A DNA stretch of 64,000 nucleotides from Winogradskyella psychrotolerans (lineage in GTDB: Bacteria; Bacteroidota; Bacteroidia; Flavobacteriales; Flavobacteriaceae): assembly GCF_018860565.1 (NCBI RefSeq), contig NZ_JAHKPS010000001.1, positions 1-64,000 of the forward strand, written 5' to 3'. Below, one piece after another: positions 34,642-42,652 of this stretch; the first letter of the stretch is position 1, and each line of letters opens with the position of its first letter. The notes beneath the pieces are model-generated. The model searched no databases and was not told where the DNA came from. It saw nothing but the letters and a program-made list of their open reading frames with translations. The translations under genes were made by a program, and so were the position numbers.

Positions 34642-35004
34642 ATGAATAAAAAAACACTAGTTATTGGAGCGTCTTTAAAACCTGAGCGCTATTCTCATAT
34701 GGCGATAAAAAAATTGAGGCATTATAACCATGAGGTAAAAGCTTTTGGTTTAAGGTCTGGAATGGTTGATGATGTTTCTATTGATACCGAATTAATGCCA
34801 TATAAAGGAATAGATACAGTAACATTGTATCTTAATCCAACGCGTCAAACGACTTATTATGATTATATTATAGGGTTAAATCCTAAGCGTGTGATTTTTA
34901 ATCCTGGAACAGAAAATTCTGAATTTTATAATTTACTTAAGCAAAATAATATTACTTATGAAGTGGCTTGTACATTGGTGCTATTGAGTACTAATCAGTA
35001 TTAA
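34642..35004 (+). CDS. CoA-binding domain protein (YccU-like)
   Basis: The 120-residue Rossmann-fold protein has the CoA-binding signature: TLVIGASLKPERYSHMAIK, RLRSGM-like loop FGLRSGMVDDVSID, VTLYLNPTRQTTYYDYI and RVIFNPGTENSEFYNLLK. It is the short, stand-alone form of the CoA-binding domain. Its cytoplasmic role is not defined. It converges with the symporter gene: the two share 4 bp (TTAA), so each stop codon overlaps the other. Confidence 0.88.
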   Translation: MNKKTLVIGASLKPERYSHMAIKKLRHYNHEVKAFGLRSGMVDDVSIDTELMPYKGIDTVTLYLNPTRQTTYYDYIIGLNPKRVIFNPGTENSEFYNLLKQNNITYEVACTLVLLSTNQY

Positions 35005-36446
35005 GCTTTCTTTTTAATAAGTAATAGGCCTAAAAACATAAGAAGGCCATTGATGATTAATATTTCAAATCCAATTTCATAACCGTTGAATAATTCTTTA
35101 GAATACATGTTTAACATATAAGAAAGCAATGGAGCTGCAATGGCTATAATCCAAACAAACTTATCTTTAATTTGTGATTGGCTTATTAAGCCAAAAGCAA
35201 ATAAACCTAACAACGGTCCGTAAGTATAACCTGCAGCTTTAAACAGTTCCCAAATTACAGAGACGTCTTTAAAAATGAGATCAAATAGTAAGATTACCAA
35301 AATAAGAACAACACTAAATCCTATGTGAACGCGTTTTCTTAAATTTTTTCTTTCAGTTTCAGGTTTGTTTTCAATATCTAAAATATCAAAACAAAAAGAG
35401 GTTGTTAAGGATGTTAAGGCCGAATCTGCACTAGAGTAGGCAGCAGCAATTAAGCCTAGTAAAAAGAAAGCTGAGGTTACTATGCCAATTTCAGGAAGCA
35501 TTGCGATTGTTGGAAATAAATCGTCCTTTGAAGCAGTAATGCCATTTATAGCGGCATAATTTGTAAGCATTAATCCCAGTACCAAAAATAAGATATTTAC
35601 AAAAATGAGCACAATACTAAACGTTACCATATTTTTTTGAGCATCTTTTAAATTACGACAGGTAAGATTTTTTTGCATCATATCTTGGTCTAAACCTGTC
35701 ATGGTAATCGTAATAAAAATACCAGACAAAAAGCTTTTCCAAAAATACTGTGAATCATTGCCATCGTCAAAAAAGAAAACTTTACTAAGGTTACTTTCTT
35801 TAGTATAAGTAATAAGCTCTCCAATACTATTTAAATCTAAAGCCGAAGCTAAGAATACTATTGTTACAACAACAGAAATCAACATAAACAAGGTTTGAAG
35901 TGTATCTGTGAAAATGATGGTTTTTATACCACCTTTAAAGGTGTAAAGCCAAATCAATGCTATGGTAATCATTACTGTAATAGCAAATGGAATGTCAAAA
36001 AGATCAAAGACTAAAAGCTGTAAAACTTTAGCAACTAAGAATAGTCTAAAAGAGGCACCAACAGTTCTAGAAATAAGAAATGCTACAGATCCTGTTTTGT
36101 AACTAACCATTCCAAAACGATCTTTTAAATAGGTGTATATAGAGGTTAGATTTAATTTATAATAAAGAGGTAATAAAACATAAGCAATAATAAGGTATCC
36201 AAAAAAATACCCTAAGACCACTTGTAAATATCCAAACTGTTTTGCTTCTATAGCACCAGGTACCGAAATAAAAGTAACACCAGATAAAGACGCACCAATC
36301 ATTCCGAAGGCTACCAAATACCATGGAGCAGATTTGTTGGCTTTAAAAAAGGCAGCGTTAGAATCTTCTTTTCCGGTGAAATAAGAGATTAAAATTAGCA
36401 ATCCGAAGTAACCTGCAATTAATAATAATATTGATGTTGGTGACAT
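35001..36446 (-). CDS. Sodium:solute symporter family protein
   Basis: The 481-residue membrane protein has about 13 hydrophobic helices and the SSS-family start (FGLLILISYFTGKEDSNAAFF, APWYLVAFGMIGASLSGVTF). Also seen are GYFFGYLIIAYVLLPLYYKL, GLDQDMMQKNLTCRNLKDAQ (the family's QR-loop region) and SSADSALTSLTTSFCFDIL. It couples sodium entry to uptake of a solute such as a sugar, sialic acid or amino acid; specificity cannot be read from the sequence. Confidence 0.92.
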   Translation of the reverse strand: MSPTSILLLIAGYFGLLILISYFTGKEDSNAAFFKANKSAPWYLVAFGMIGASLSGVTFISVPGAIEAKQFGYLQVVLGYFFGYLIIAYVLLPLYYKLNLTSIYTYLKDRFGMVSYKTGSVAFLISRTVGASFRLFLVAKVLQLLVFDLFDIPFAITVMITIALIWLYTFKGGIKTIIFTDTLQTLFMLISVVVTIVFLASALDLNSIGELITYTKESNLSKVFFFDDGNDSQYFWKSFLSGIFITITMTGLDQDMMQKNLTCRNLKDAQKNMVTFSIVLIFVNILFLVLGLMLTNYAAINGITASKDDLFPTIAMLPEIGIVTSAFFLLGLIAAAYSSADSALTSLTTSFCFDILDIENKPETERKNLRKRVHIGFSVVLILVILLFDLIFKDVSVIWELFKAAGYTYGPLLGLFAFGLISQSQIKDKFVWIIAIAAPLLSYMLNMYSKELFNGYEIGFEILIINGLLMFLGLLLIKKKA

Positions 36447-36482
36447 GAAGTGTAATATTTTAGTAATATTTTCGAAAAGTAG

Positions 36483-36490
36483 TACATTTG
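36483..36490 (+). promoter_or_regulatory. -7 promoter element of the type IX-sorted protein
   Basis: TACATTTG is a perfect TAnnTTTG, 32 bp upstream of the ATG. The -33 region has no clear TTG. Confidence 0.5.
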
Positions 36491-36521
36491 AAAAAAAAAC
36501 GGCTTTAAAAATAAATTATTT

Positions 36522-39056
36522 ATGAAAAATATCATCTGCTTATTTGTGTTTATTATGTTTGGATTGGGGCTTTTTGCTCAAGATTACAAACAGCTTGTTG
36601 CCGAAGGAACAAATACAGTAGAGGCTATAGTAGAAGTGGCAGAGCGTCACTTTGATACTGTAGGAAGAGAGCGTGGCCGAGGTTATAAACCTTTTAGACG
36701 TTGGCAGTACTTTGCTGAGCGTGCCATGGATGAAACAGGAAAATTAAAATCGCCTGAGTTTTATTATAATGAATTACAAGACTTCAATGCAAGAATGAAT
36801 AATGAAGGCTTAGCAGCAAGAACTGTAGTGGGGACTTGGGAAGAAATGGGACCAACCTATTGGAATGCCACTTCAGGCTATAATCCTGGTGTAGGTAGAA
36901 TAACGTCTATTGCGGTAGAAACCGGAAACCTAAACCATATTATTTCTGGAAGTCAGACTGGTGGCGTATGGAAAACTTTAGATGGAGGTGTAACTTGGGC
37001 AGTTCTTACAGATAATTTAGCAAATATGGATGTGTATGCACTTGCTATTGATCCGCTAAATAGTTCAACTTACTTTTGGGGATCTTACAGTGGAGCTATA
37101 TTCAAATCTTTAGACAATGGAGCGACATGGTCGTTATTAAGTAGTTTACCTGGAGGTGGAAATGTAAATAAGATTTTAATCCATCCAACAGATACTTCAA
37201 AAATGTATTGTAGTGCTGAAGGAGGAGGCTTGTATAAGTCAACAGATGGTGGTTTGTCTTGGAGTATTATTCATTTTAGTGCAACAAATGGTTACGATTT
37301 TGAATTTAAACCTGGAGATCCTAGCGTTATTTATGCCTCTGGAAATGCCTTCTATAAATCTACAGATAATGGATTAACTTTTTCTGAAGTACCAGGAGTG
37401 GGACCCAATCAGTTTTCAAATGGCCCTAAAATGATAGGAGTTTCGCCAGATAATCCTATTGTAATATATGTTGTTGAGGCTCAAAGTGGTTTGTATAACG
37501 GTTTGTATAAATCAACAAACGGAGGTATAACGTTCACAAAATTAAACCATACGAATAAAAATTATTTTGGCTATTCATCTTTAGCCGATGACGATTTAGG
37601 ACAAGCACCAAGAGATATGGACATTGCAGTAAATCCCAATAATATTAACGATGTACATATTGCTGGTATAAATACTTGGAGATCAACAAACGGAGGTGTT
37701 ACTTTTAATGTGACGTCGCAATGGACTCCTTATGATGCTAACTTAGAGGATGTTGGATACTGTCATGCCGATGTTGATATTATGGAGTTTGTGGGTACAG
37801 GTGAAAGCACAAAGCTTTTAGTAGGAACAGATGGTGGTATTTATAGAGCAGAAAATCCAACAGTAGTTAACAGTAATTATTATACAGACCTAACAGCAGG
37901 AATGGGGATAAGACAGTTTTATAAGATTGGAGTGAGTCAAACTAATCCGGTAATTGTAACAGGTGGTTCTCAGGATAACGGTTCGTCATTATTGGGGGCA
38001 GACGGAAATTGGACAGATTGGTTTGGAGCAGATGGCATGGAAGGGTTTGTAGATAAAAACAATTCACAGTTAATTTACGGGACATCACAGTTTGGTGGTT
38101 TTATTAAGAGCTTTGATGCTGGTTTAAGTATCTCATATCTTACACAACCAGATGATAAAGGTGGTGATAGTGATTGGAATTGGGTAGTGCCTTTTGAGCA
38201 AGATCCTATTACACAAGATGTGATTTACTGTGCTTTTGATGAAGTTTACAAATCAATAGACGGAGGAGATGTATGGACCTCTATATCCCCAAATTTTTCG
38301 GCAGATATAGACCACTTTAAAGTAGCACCAACAGATAATAATAAAATGTATTTAGCTATTAATGGAGCATTTTGGTATACTGTTAACGGAGGAGTTAATT
38401 GGACGAAATCATCGCTTAGTATTGGTGGTGGACGTATAAATGATATCGCTGTTCATCCTACAGATCCAAATAAAATTGCGATAGCTACAACCAACAATCA
38501 AAAAGTATATGTTAGTACAGATAATGGAGCCTCTTTTTCATCTATTCGTTGGGATTTACCAAGTTTCTCTTCACAAGCTTTAGCTTGGCAAGACAATGGT
38601 AAAGATGGCTTGTATGTTGGTATGAATTATGGCATTTATTATACCGATAATGATTTAGGAAATACTTGGACTCCTTTTAACAATGGTTTGCCAAATGTTA
38701 GAATTAATGAACTTGAAATTAATGCCGCAGACAATAAATTATATGCTGCAACTTATGGTAGAGGTTTATGGAGATCGAGTCTTTATGATGAATCGTTAAG
38801 TGTTAATGATTTTGAACTAAATAATTTGTCGTTATATCCAAATCCAACCACTAACGAAGTCAATTTAAAATGGAATACAAACGAAGCAGTTGTGGTTAGA
38901 ATTTATAATGCGATGGGTAAACTGATGTTTTATGCTAAAAACGTTAATTTATCTAATGCATATAAAATAGACACCTTAGCCTATGAAACTGGAGTTTATT
39001 TTGTAAAACTGAACAGTTCAAATGGAGAACTCATTAAAAAGTTAATTATAAAATAA
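36522..39056 (+). CDS. Secreted beta-propeller protein with type IX (type A) sorting signal
   Basis: The 844-residue protein has a signal peptide (ICLFVFIMFGLGLFAQ). Many BNR/sialidase-like (VPS10-type) repeats follow, each marked by a GG.TW or DNGATW pattern (e.g. TLDGGVTWAVL, KSLDNGATWSLL, KSTDGGLSWSII, YTVNGGVNWTKS, VSTDNGASFSSI). These form two beta-propellers. The last ~80 residues (LSLYPNPTTNEVNLKWN, IYNAMGKLMFY, ETGVYFVKLNSSNGELIKKL) are the type A sorting domain cleaved after export by the type IX system. Likely ligand: glycan or peptide; unknown. Confidence 0.88.
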   Translation: MKNIICLFVFIMFGLGLFAQDYKQLVAEGTNTVEAIVEVAERHFDTVGRERGRGYKPFRRWQYFAERAMDETGKLKSPEFYYNELQDFNARMNNEGLAARTVVGTWEEMGPTYWNATSGYNPGVGRITSIAVETGNLNHIISGSQTGGVWKTLDGGVTWAVLTDNLANMDVYALAIDPLNSSTYFWGSYSGAIFKSLDNGATWSLLSSLPGGGNVNKILIHPTDTSKMYCSAEGGGLYKSTDGGLSWSIIHFSATNGYDFEFKPGDPSVIYASGNAFYKSTDNGLTFSEVPGVGPNQFSNGPKMIGVSPDNPIVIYVVEAQSGLYNGLYKSTNGGITFTKLNHTNKNYFGYSSLADDDLGQAPRDMDIAVNPNNINDVHIAGINTWRSTNGGVTFNVTSQWTPYDANLEDVGYCHADVDIMEFVGTGESTKLLVGTDGGIYRAENPTVVNSNYYTDLTAGMGIRQFYKIGVSQTNPVIVTGGSQDNGSSLLGADGNWTDWFGADGMEGFVDKNNSQLIYGTSQFGGFIKSFDAGLSISYLTQPDDKGGDSDWNWVVPFEQDPITQDVIYCAFDEVYKSIDGGDVWTSISPNFSADIDHFKVAPTDNNKMYLAINGAFWYTVNGGVNWTKSSLSIGGGRINDIAVHPTDPNKIAIATTNNQKVYVSTDNGASFSSIRWDLPSFSSQALAWQDNGKDGLYVGMNYGIYYTDNDLGNTWTPFNNGLPNVRINELEINAADNKLYAATYGRGLWRSSLYDESLSVNDFELNNLSLYPNPTTNEVNLKWNTNEAVVVRIYNAMGKLMFYAKNVNLSNAYKIDTLAYETGVYFVKLNSSNGELIKKLIIK

Positions 39057-39077
39057 AACCAATAAAAAACTAAAAAG

Positions 39078-39111
39078 TCCAATTATATATGCATTATAAT
39101 TGGATTTTTTT
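39078..39111 (+). terminator. Terminator after the type IX-sorted protein
   Basis: Arms TCCAATTATA and TATAATTGGA with a 7-nt loop are followed by a T7 run, 21 bp after the stop. Confidence 0.85.
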
Positions 39112-39126
39112 ATGTCTAAAAATCAG

Positions 39127-39134
39127 TACCTTCG
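39127..39134 (+). promoter_or_regulatory. Candidate -7 element of the recR promoter
   Basis: TACCTTCG is one base from TAnnTTTG and ends 5 bases before the chosen recR ATG (39140), so the RNA would be nearly leaderless. Confidence 0.45.
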
Positions 39135-39139
39135 CACTC

Positions 39140-39757
39140 ATGGAATTTTCATCAAAACTCTTAGAAAACGCTGTTAATGAAATGTCGCAATTACCAGGAA
39201 TTGGTAAGCGTACAGCACTACGTTTAGTTTTACATTTATTACGACAGCCAGAAAATCAAACCTTTCAGTTGGCAGATGCTTTGTCTAAGGTGCGCAGGGA
39301 AATCAATTTCTGTAAATCTTGCCACAATATTAGTGACAAGGTTTTGTGTGAAATCTGTGAAAACCCAAATAGAAATAGTGAATTTATTTGTGTAGTAGAA
39401 GATGTTAGAGATGTTATGGCTGTAGAAAACACGAGTTCTTTTAAAGGCTTATATCATGTTTTAGGAGGGAAAATATCTCCAATGGATGGTATTGGACCTC
39501 AAGATTTAAATATTTCGACCTTAGTAGAAAAAGTAAAATCAGGTAAAGTAAAAGAATTGGTTTTTGCTATGAGCCCAACAATGGAAGGGGATACGACTAA
39601 CTTTTATATCTTTAAGCAAATACAAGGTTATAATGTAGCAACATCAACCATTGCAAGAGGTGTTGCTGCAGGTAACGAATTAGAATATACAGACGAAATT
39701 ACATTAGGTCGAAGCATTATAGACCGTGTACCTTTTGAAGCTTCTTTAAAATCATAG
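39140..39757 (+). CDS. recR: Recombination mediator protein RecR
   Basis: The 205-residue protein acts with RecF/RecO to load RecA at single-strand gaps. The helix-hairpin-helix [20 protein letters not shown] lies near residues 14-33. A zinc finger follows ([16 protein letters not shown]). The TOPRIM part has [14 protein letters not shown] and [20 protein letters not shown]. The ATG at 39140 gives the standard N-terminus ([19 protein letters not shown]); 17 more open codons upstream run through the previous terminator and the promoter, so they are not used. It is followed 7 bp later by a glycosyltransferase gene. Confidence 0.96.
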   Translation: MEFSSKLLENAVNEMSQLPGIGKRTALRLVLHLLRQPENQTFQLADALSKVRREINFCKSCHNISDKVLCEICENPNRNSEFICVVEDVRDVMAVENTSSFKGLYHVLGGKISPMDGIGPQDLNISTLVEKVKSGKVKELVFAMSPTMEGDTTNFYIFKQIQGYNVATSTIARGVAAGNELEYTDEITLGRSIIDRVPFEASLKS

Positions 39758-39764
39758 CAAAATA

Positions 39765-40865
39765 GTGAAGTTATCTGTTATCATATTAAACTACAATGTC
39801 CGCTACTTTTTAGAATTATGTCTAAAGAGTGTCGTAGCTGCAATTGCAGATATCGATGCAGAGATTATAGTTGTAGATAATAATTCGCCTGATGATAGTT
39901 GTGATATGGTTAAGCGGCTTTTTCCAACTGTGAATTTAATTGAAAACAAAGATAATTCAGGGTTTTCAAAAGGAAATAACATTGGTGTAACTCATGCAAA
40001 AGGTGAGTATTTATGTATTCTTAATCCAGACACCGTAGTTGCAGAAGATACATTTATAAAACTTATTCAATTTGCAGATTCCAAAGATAATCTTGGTATC
40101 GTAGGCTGTCAATTAATTGATGGAAAGGGTAAGTTTCTTCCAGAAAGTAAGCGTAATGTGCCCACTCCAAAAGTGTCTTTACAAAAAGTGTTAGGTAATA
40201 CTAATGGTTATTATGCAAATGACGTAGAGATTGAAAACACAGGCAAAGTTGATATTTTAGTAGGTGCATTCATGTGGCTTAAAAAAGATGTTTACGAATA
40301 TGTTCATGGTTTTGATGAAGCTTACTTTATGTACGGAGAAGATATAGACTTATCTTATAAAGTAATAAAAGCAGGTTATGATAATTTTTATTTTGGAGAT
40401 ACAACAGTCGTTCATTTTAAAGGAGAAAGTACCTTAAGAGATCGTAAATATGCTAAACGCTTTTATGGTGCAATGCAAATTTTTTACAAAAAGCATTTTA
40501 AACAGAATGCGGTATTTAATGCTATCGTTTGGTTAGGAATTAAACTGGCTTATGTAATGAGTAAAGCTCCAGAAATAGTAGAAATAAAATCTGAAAGAAG
40601 TTTTATTTACACTAAGGCTATTAGTCAATCTTTAGAAGAACAATTACCCCAACCAATCGAGATTACAGATGCAATACAAGACAAAATTGAAAAAGACAGT
40701 ATGCTTGTGTATGATTTTAATGTATTGAAAGCTAGTGATGTAATTAATGACATGAAACAAAAATCGATGCAAGAGAATATTGTTTTTAGATTTCTACCAA
40801 AAAACAGTAAATTTATACTCGGAAGTGATAGTGCTACAAATAGAGGGGAAGTGCTACATTTTTAG
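39765..40865 (+). CDS. Glycosyltransferase family 2 protein
   Basis: The 366-residue GT-A enzyme has the family start (SVIILNYNVRYFLELCLKSV), EIIVVDNNSPDDS, SGFSKGNNIGVTHAKGEYLC, ILNPDTVVAED (metal-binding region) and GFDEAYFMYGEDIDLSYKVI with the acceptor-site GED. Such rhamnosyltransferase-like proteins build surface polysaccharides. The C-terminal ~110 residues are unassigned. Only 7 bp separate it from recR, so the pair is probably one transcript, although the functions are unrelated. Confidence 0.9.
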   Translation: MKLSVIILNYNVRYFLELCLKSVVAAIADIDAEIIVVDNNSPDDSCDMVKRLFPTVNLIENKDNSGFSKGNNIGVTHAKGEYLCILNPDTVVAEDTFIKLIQFADSKDNLGIVGCQLIDGKGKFLPESKRNVPTPKVSLQKVLGNTNGYYANDVEIENTGKVDILVGAFMWLKKDVYEYVHGFDEAYFMYGEDIDLSYKVIKAGYDNFYFGDTTVVHFKGESTLRDRKYAKRFYGAMQIFYKKHFKQNAVFNAIVWLGIKLAYVMSKAPEIVEIKSERSFIYTKAISQSLEEQLPQPIEITDAIQDKIEKDSMLVYDFNVLKASDVINDMKQKSMQENIVFRFLPKNSKFILGSDSATNRGEVLHF

Positions 40866-40910
40866 GTTGTAATAATTGAATAAAAGTCAGTAAATCACAT
40901 GTTTTTTTAT

Positions 40911-40918
40911 TAATTTTG
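40911..40918 (+). promoter_or_regulatory. -7 promoter element of the E2 acyltransferase gene
   Basis: TAATTTTG fits TAnnTTTG exactly, 38 bp upstream of the ATG. Confidence 0.55.
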
Positions 40919-40955
40919 CAGTCGATTACAAAATAAAGACCCACAAATTAAAGAT

Positions 40956-42338
40956 ATGGCAAAGTTTGAACTTAAGTTACCAAAAATGGGAGAGAGTGTT
41001 GCAGAAGCAACTATAACCTCATGGCTTAAAGATGTTGGAGACACTATTGAAGCAGACGAAGCTGTTTTAGAAATTGCTACAGATAAAGTAGATAGTGAAG
41101 TTCCAAGTGAAGTAGACGGAGTTTTAGTTGAAAAACTATTTGAAGTTGATGATGTTGTACAAGTAGGTCAAACCATTGCAGTTATTGAAACTGAAGGTGG
41201 TGGAACAGTAGAAGTAAAAGCTCCTGCTGCAGCACCAGAACCAGTGGTTGAAGCAGTAGCACCAAAAGTAGCAGAAGTTGCACAAACAGTGGTGGCAGCA
41301 AAAACATCTGTAGAGCCGGTAGTTTCTACAGAAGATCGTTTTTATTCTCCATTAGTTAAAAATATAGCAAAACAAGAAGGTATTTCTCAAGCAGAATTAG
41401 ATACCATTCCAGGAACAGGAAAAGATAATCGTGTGACTAAAAACGATATTAAAGCGTATTTAGAATCTCGCAGTTCTGCACCAAGTCCTGCACCTGCTGC
41501 ACAAACAGTTGAAGCTCCTAAGGCAGAACCAGTTGTTGCTCCAAAAGTAGAAACACCTAAAGCACCAGAACAACCTAAGGCTGAGAAACAGGTTGAAAAA
41601 CCTAAAGAAAAGCCAATTGCAGTTTCAGGAGGAGATGAGATTATTGAAATGAGTAGAATGGGGAAACTCATTTCAAAATATATGATAGATTCAGTACAGA
41701 CGTCTGCACACGTGCAATCGTTTATAGAAGCTGATGTCACTAATATATGGAACTGGAGAAAAAAGGTTAAAGACGGTTTTATGAAACGTGAAGGTGAAAA
41801 TCTGACCTTTACTCCAATCTTTATGGAAGCTATAACTAAAGCTCTAAAAGATTTCCCAATGATGAATATTTCTGTACAAGGAGATAAAATTATTAAAAAG
41901 AAAGCTATTAACGTTGGTATGGCAGCGGCTTTACCTGATGGTAATTTAATTGTACCTGTAATTAAAAATGCAGATCAGTTAAATTTATTTGGTATGGTAA
42001 AGCGTGTAAACGATTTAGCGAATAGAGCACGTTTGGGAAAATTAGACCCAGATGATATACAAGGCGGAACGTATACCGTAACTAATGTTGGTACGTTTGG
42101 TAGTATTATGGGAACACCTATTATCAATCAACCTCAAGTAGGTATTTTAGCCTTAGGTGCTATTAGAAAGGCACCAGCCGTAATTGAAGGACCAGAAGGA
42201 GATTATATAGGTATTCGTTATAAAATGTACTTGTCGCACTCTTACGATCACAGAGTTGTTAATGGAGCGCTAGGTGGACAATTTGTAAAAGCCGTAAAAG
42301 ATTATTTGGAAGGTTGGGATAGTGATAGAGAGATATAA
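40956..42338 (+). CDS. 2-oxo acid dehydrogenase complex E2 (dihydrolipoamide acyltransferase)
   Basis: The 460-residue core subunit has one lipoyl domain (lipoylated Lys44 in EIATDKVDSEV). A Pro/Ala-rich linker follows, then the E3/E1-binding peripheral domain at about 120-160 (YSPLVKNIAKQEGI, DNRVTKNDIKAYL), a second Pro/Ala linker, and the acyltransferase core. His432 lies in SYDHRVVNGALGG. It transfers acyl groups to CoA for the pyruvate, 2-oxoglutarate or branched-chain complex; which one is not clear, as no E1/E3 genes adjoin. The gene overlaps the next start codon by one base. Confidence 0.92.
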   Translation: MAKFELKLPKMGESVAEATITSWLKDVGDTIEADEAVLEIATDKVDSEVPSEVDGVLVEKLFEVDDVVQVGQTIAVIETEGGGTVEVKAPAAAPEPVVEAVAPKVAEVAQTVVAAKTSVEPVVSTEDRFYSPLVKNIAKQEGISQAELDTIPGTGKDNRVTKNDIKAYLESRSSAPSPAPAAQTVEAPKAEPVVAPKVETPKAPEQPKAEKQVEKPKEKPIAVSGGDEIIEMSRMGKLISKYMIDSVQTSAHVQSFIEADVTNIWNWRKKVKDGFMKREGENLTFTPIFMEAITKALKDFPMMNISVQGDKIIKKKAINVGMAAALPDGNLIVPVIKNADQLNLFGMVKRVNDLANRARLGKLDPDDIQGGTYTVTNVGTFGSIMGTPIINQPQVGILALGAIRKAPAVIEGPEGDYIGIRYKMYLSHSYDHRVVNGALGGQFVKAVKDYLEGWDSDREI

Positions 42339-42493
42339 TGAATTCTAAAAAACCAATTGATAATAAAACGAAATCTACGTTTTTTGAGGTAGTGGAAGTT
42401 ATATTATATTGGGTTGGAGGTATACTTCTTATAGCTGTTTCTTCCGTTATTCTTTACTATATAGTTGTATTAATTTTATTTTTTGTGAAATAG
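42338..42493 (+). CDS. 51-residue membrane protein coupled to the E2 gene
   Basis: The reading frame starts on the last base of the E2 stop codon (TAATG) and encodes MNSKKPIDNKTKSTFFEVVE followed by ~30 hydrophobic residues (ILYWVGGILLIAVSSVILYY, then IVVLILFFVK). It has a cytoplasmic charged start and one long or two short membrane spans. The coupled start codon and a terminator 20 bp after its stop support it being real. I do not recognise it. Confidence 0.6.
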   Translation: MNSKKPIDNKTKSTFFEVVEVILYWVGGILLIAVSSVILYYIVVLILFFVK

Positions 42494-42513
42494 CAACTAT
42501 AGAATAAAATTTT

Positions 42514-42547
42514 AAAAAAAGCACAGTTTGGTACTGTGCTTTTTTTT
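42514..42547 (+). terminator. Terminator after the E2 operon
   Basis: Hairpin AAAAAAAGCACAGT with ACTGTGCTTTTTTT and a 5-nt loop, followed by Ts. Confidence 0.88.
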
Positions 42548-42652
42548 ATGGTCCTATGGGTTTTTATAACAATTGAATTGCTATTAAAGCATGGTGTTAT
42601 ACTGTTTCTATACTATCTTATTATGTGACAACCTACCTGATATGTCGTATTG

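Noticed and set aside
39089..39139. Longer start for recR
   Set aside because: It overlaps the previous terminator and the candidate promoter; the ATG at 39140 gives the normal N-terminus.
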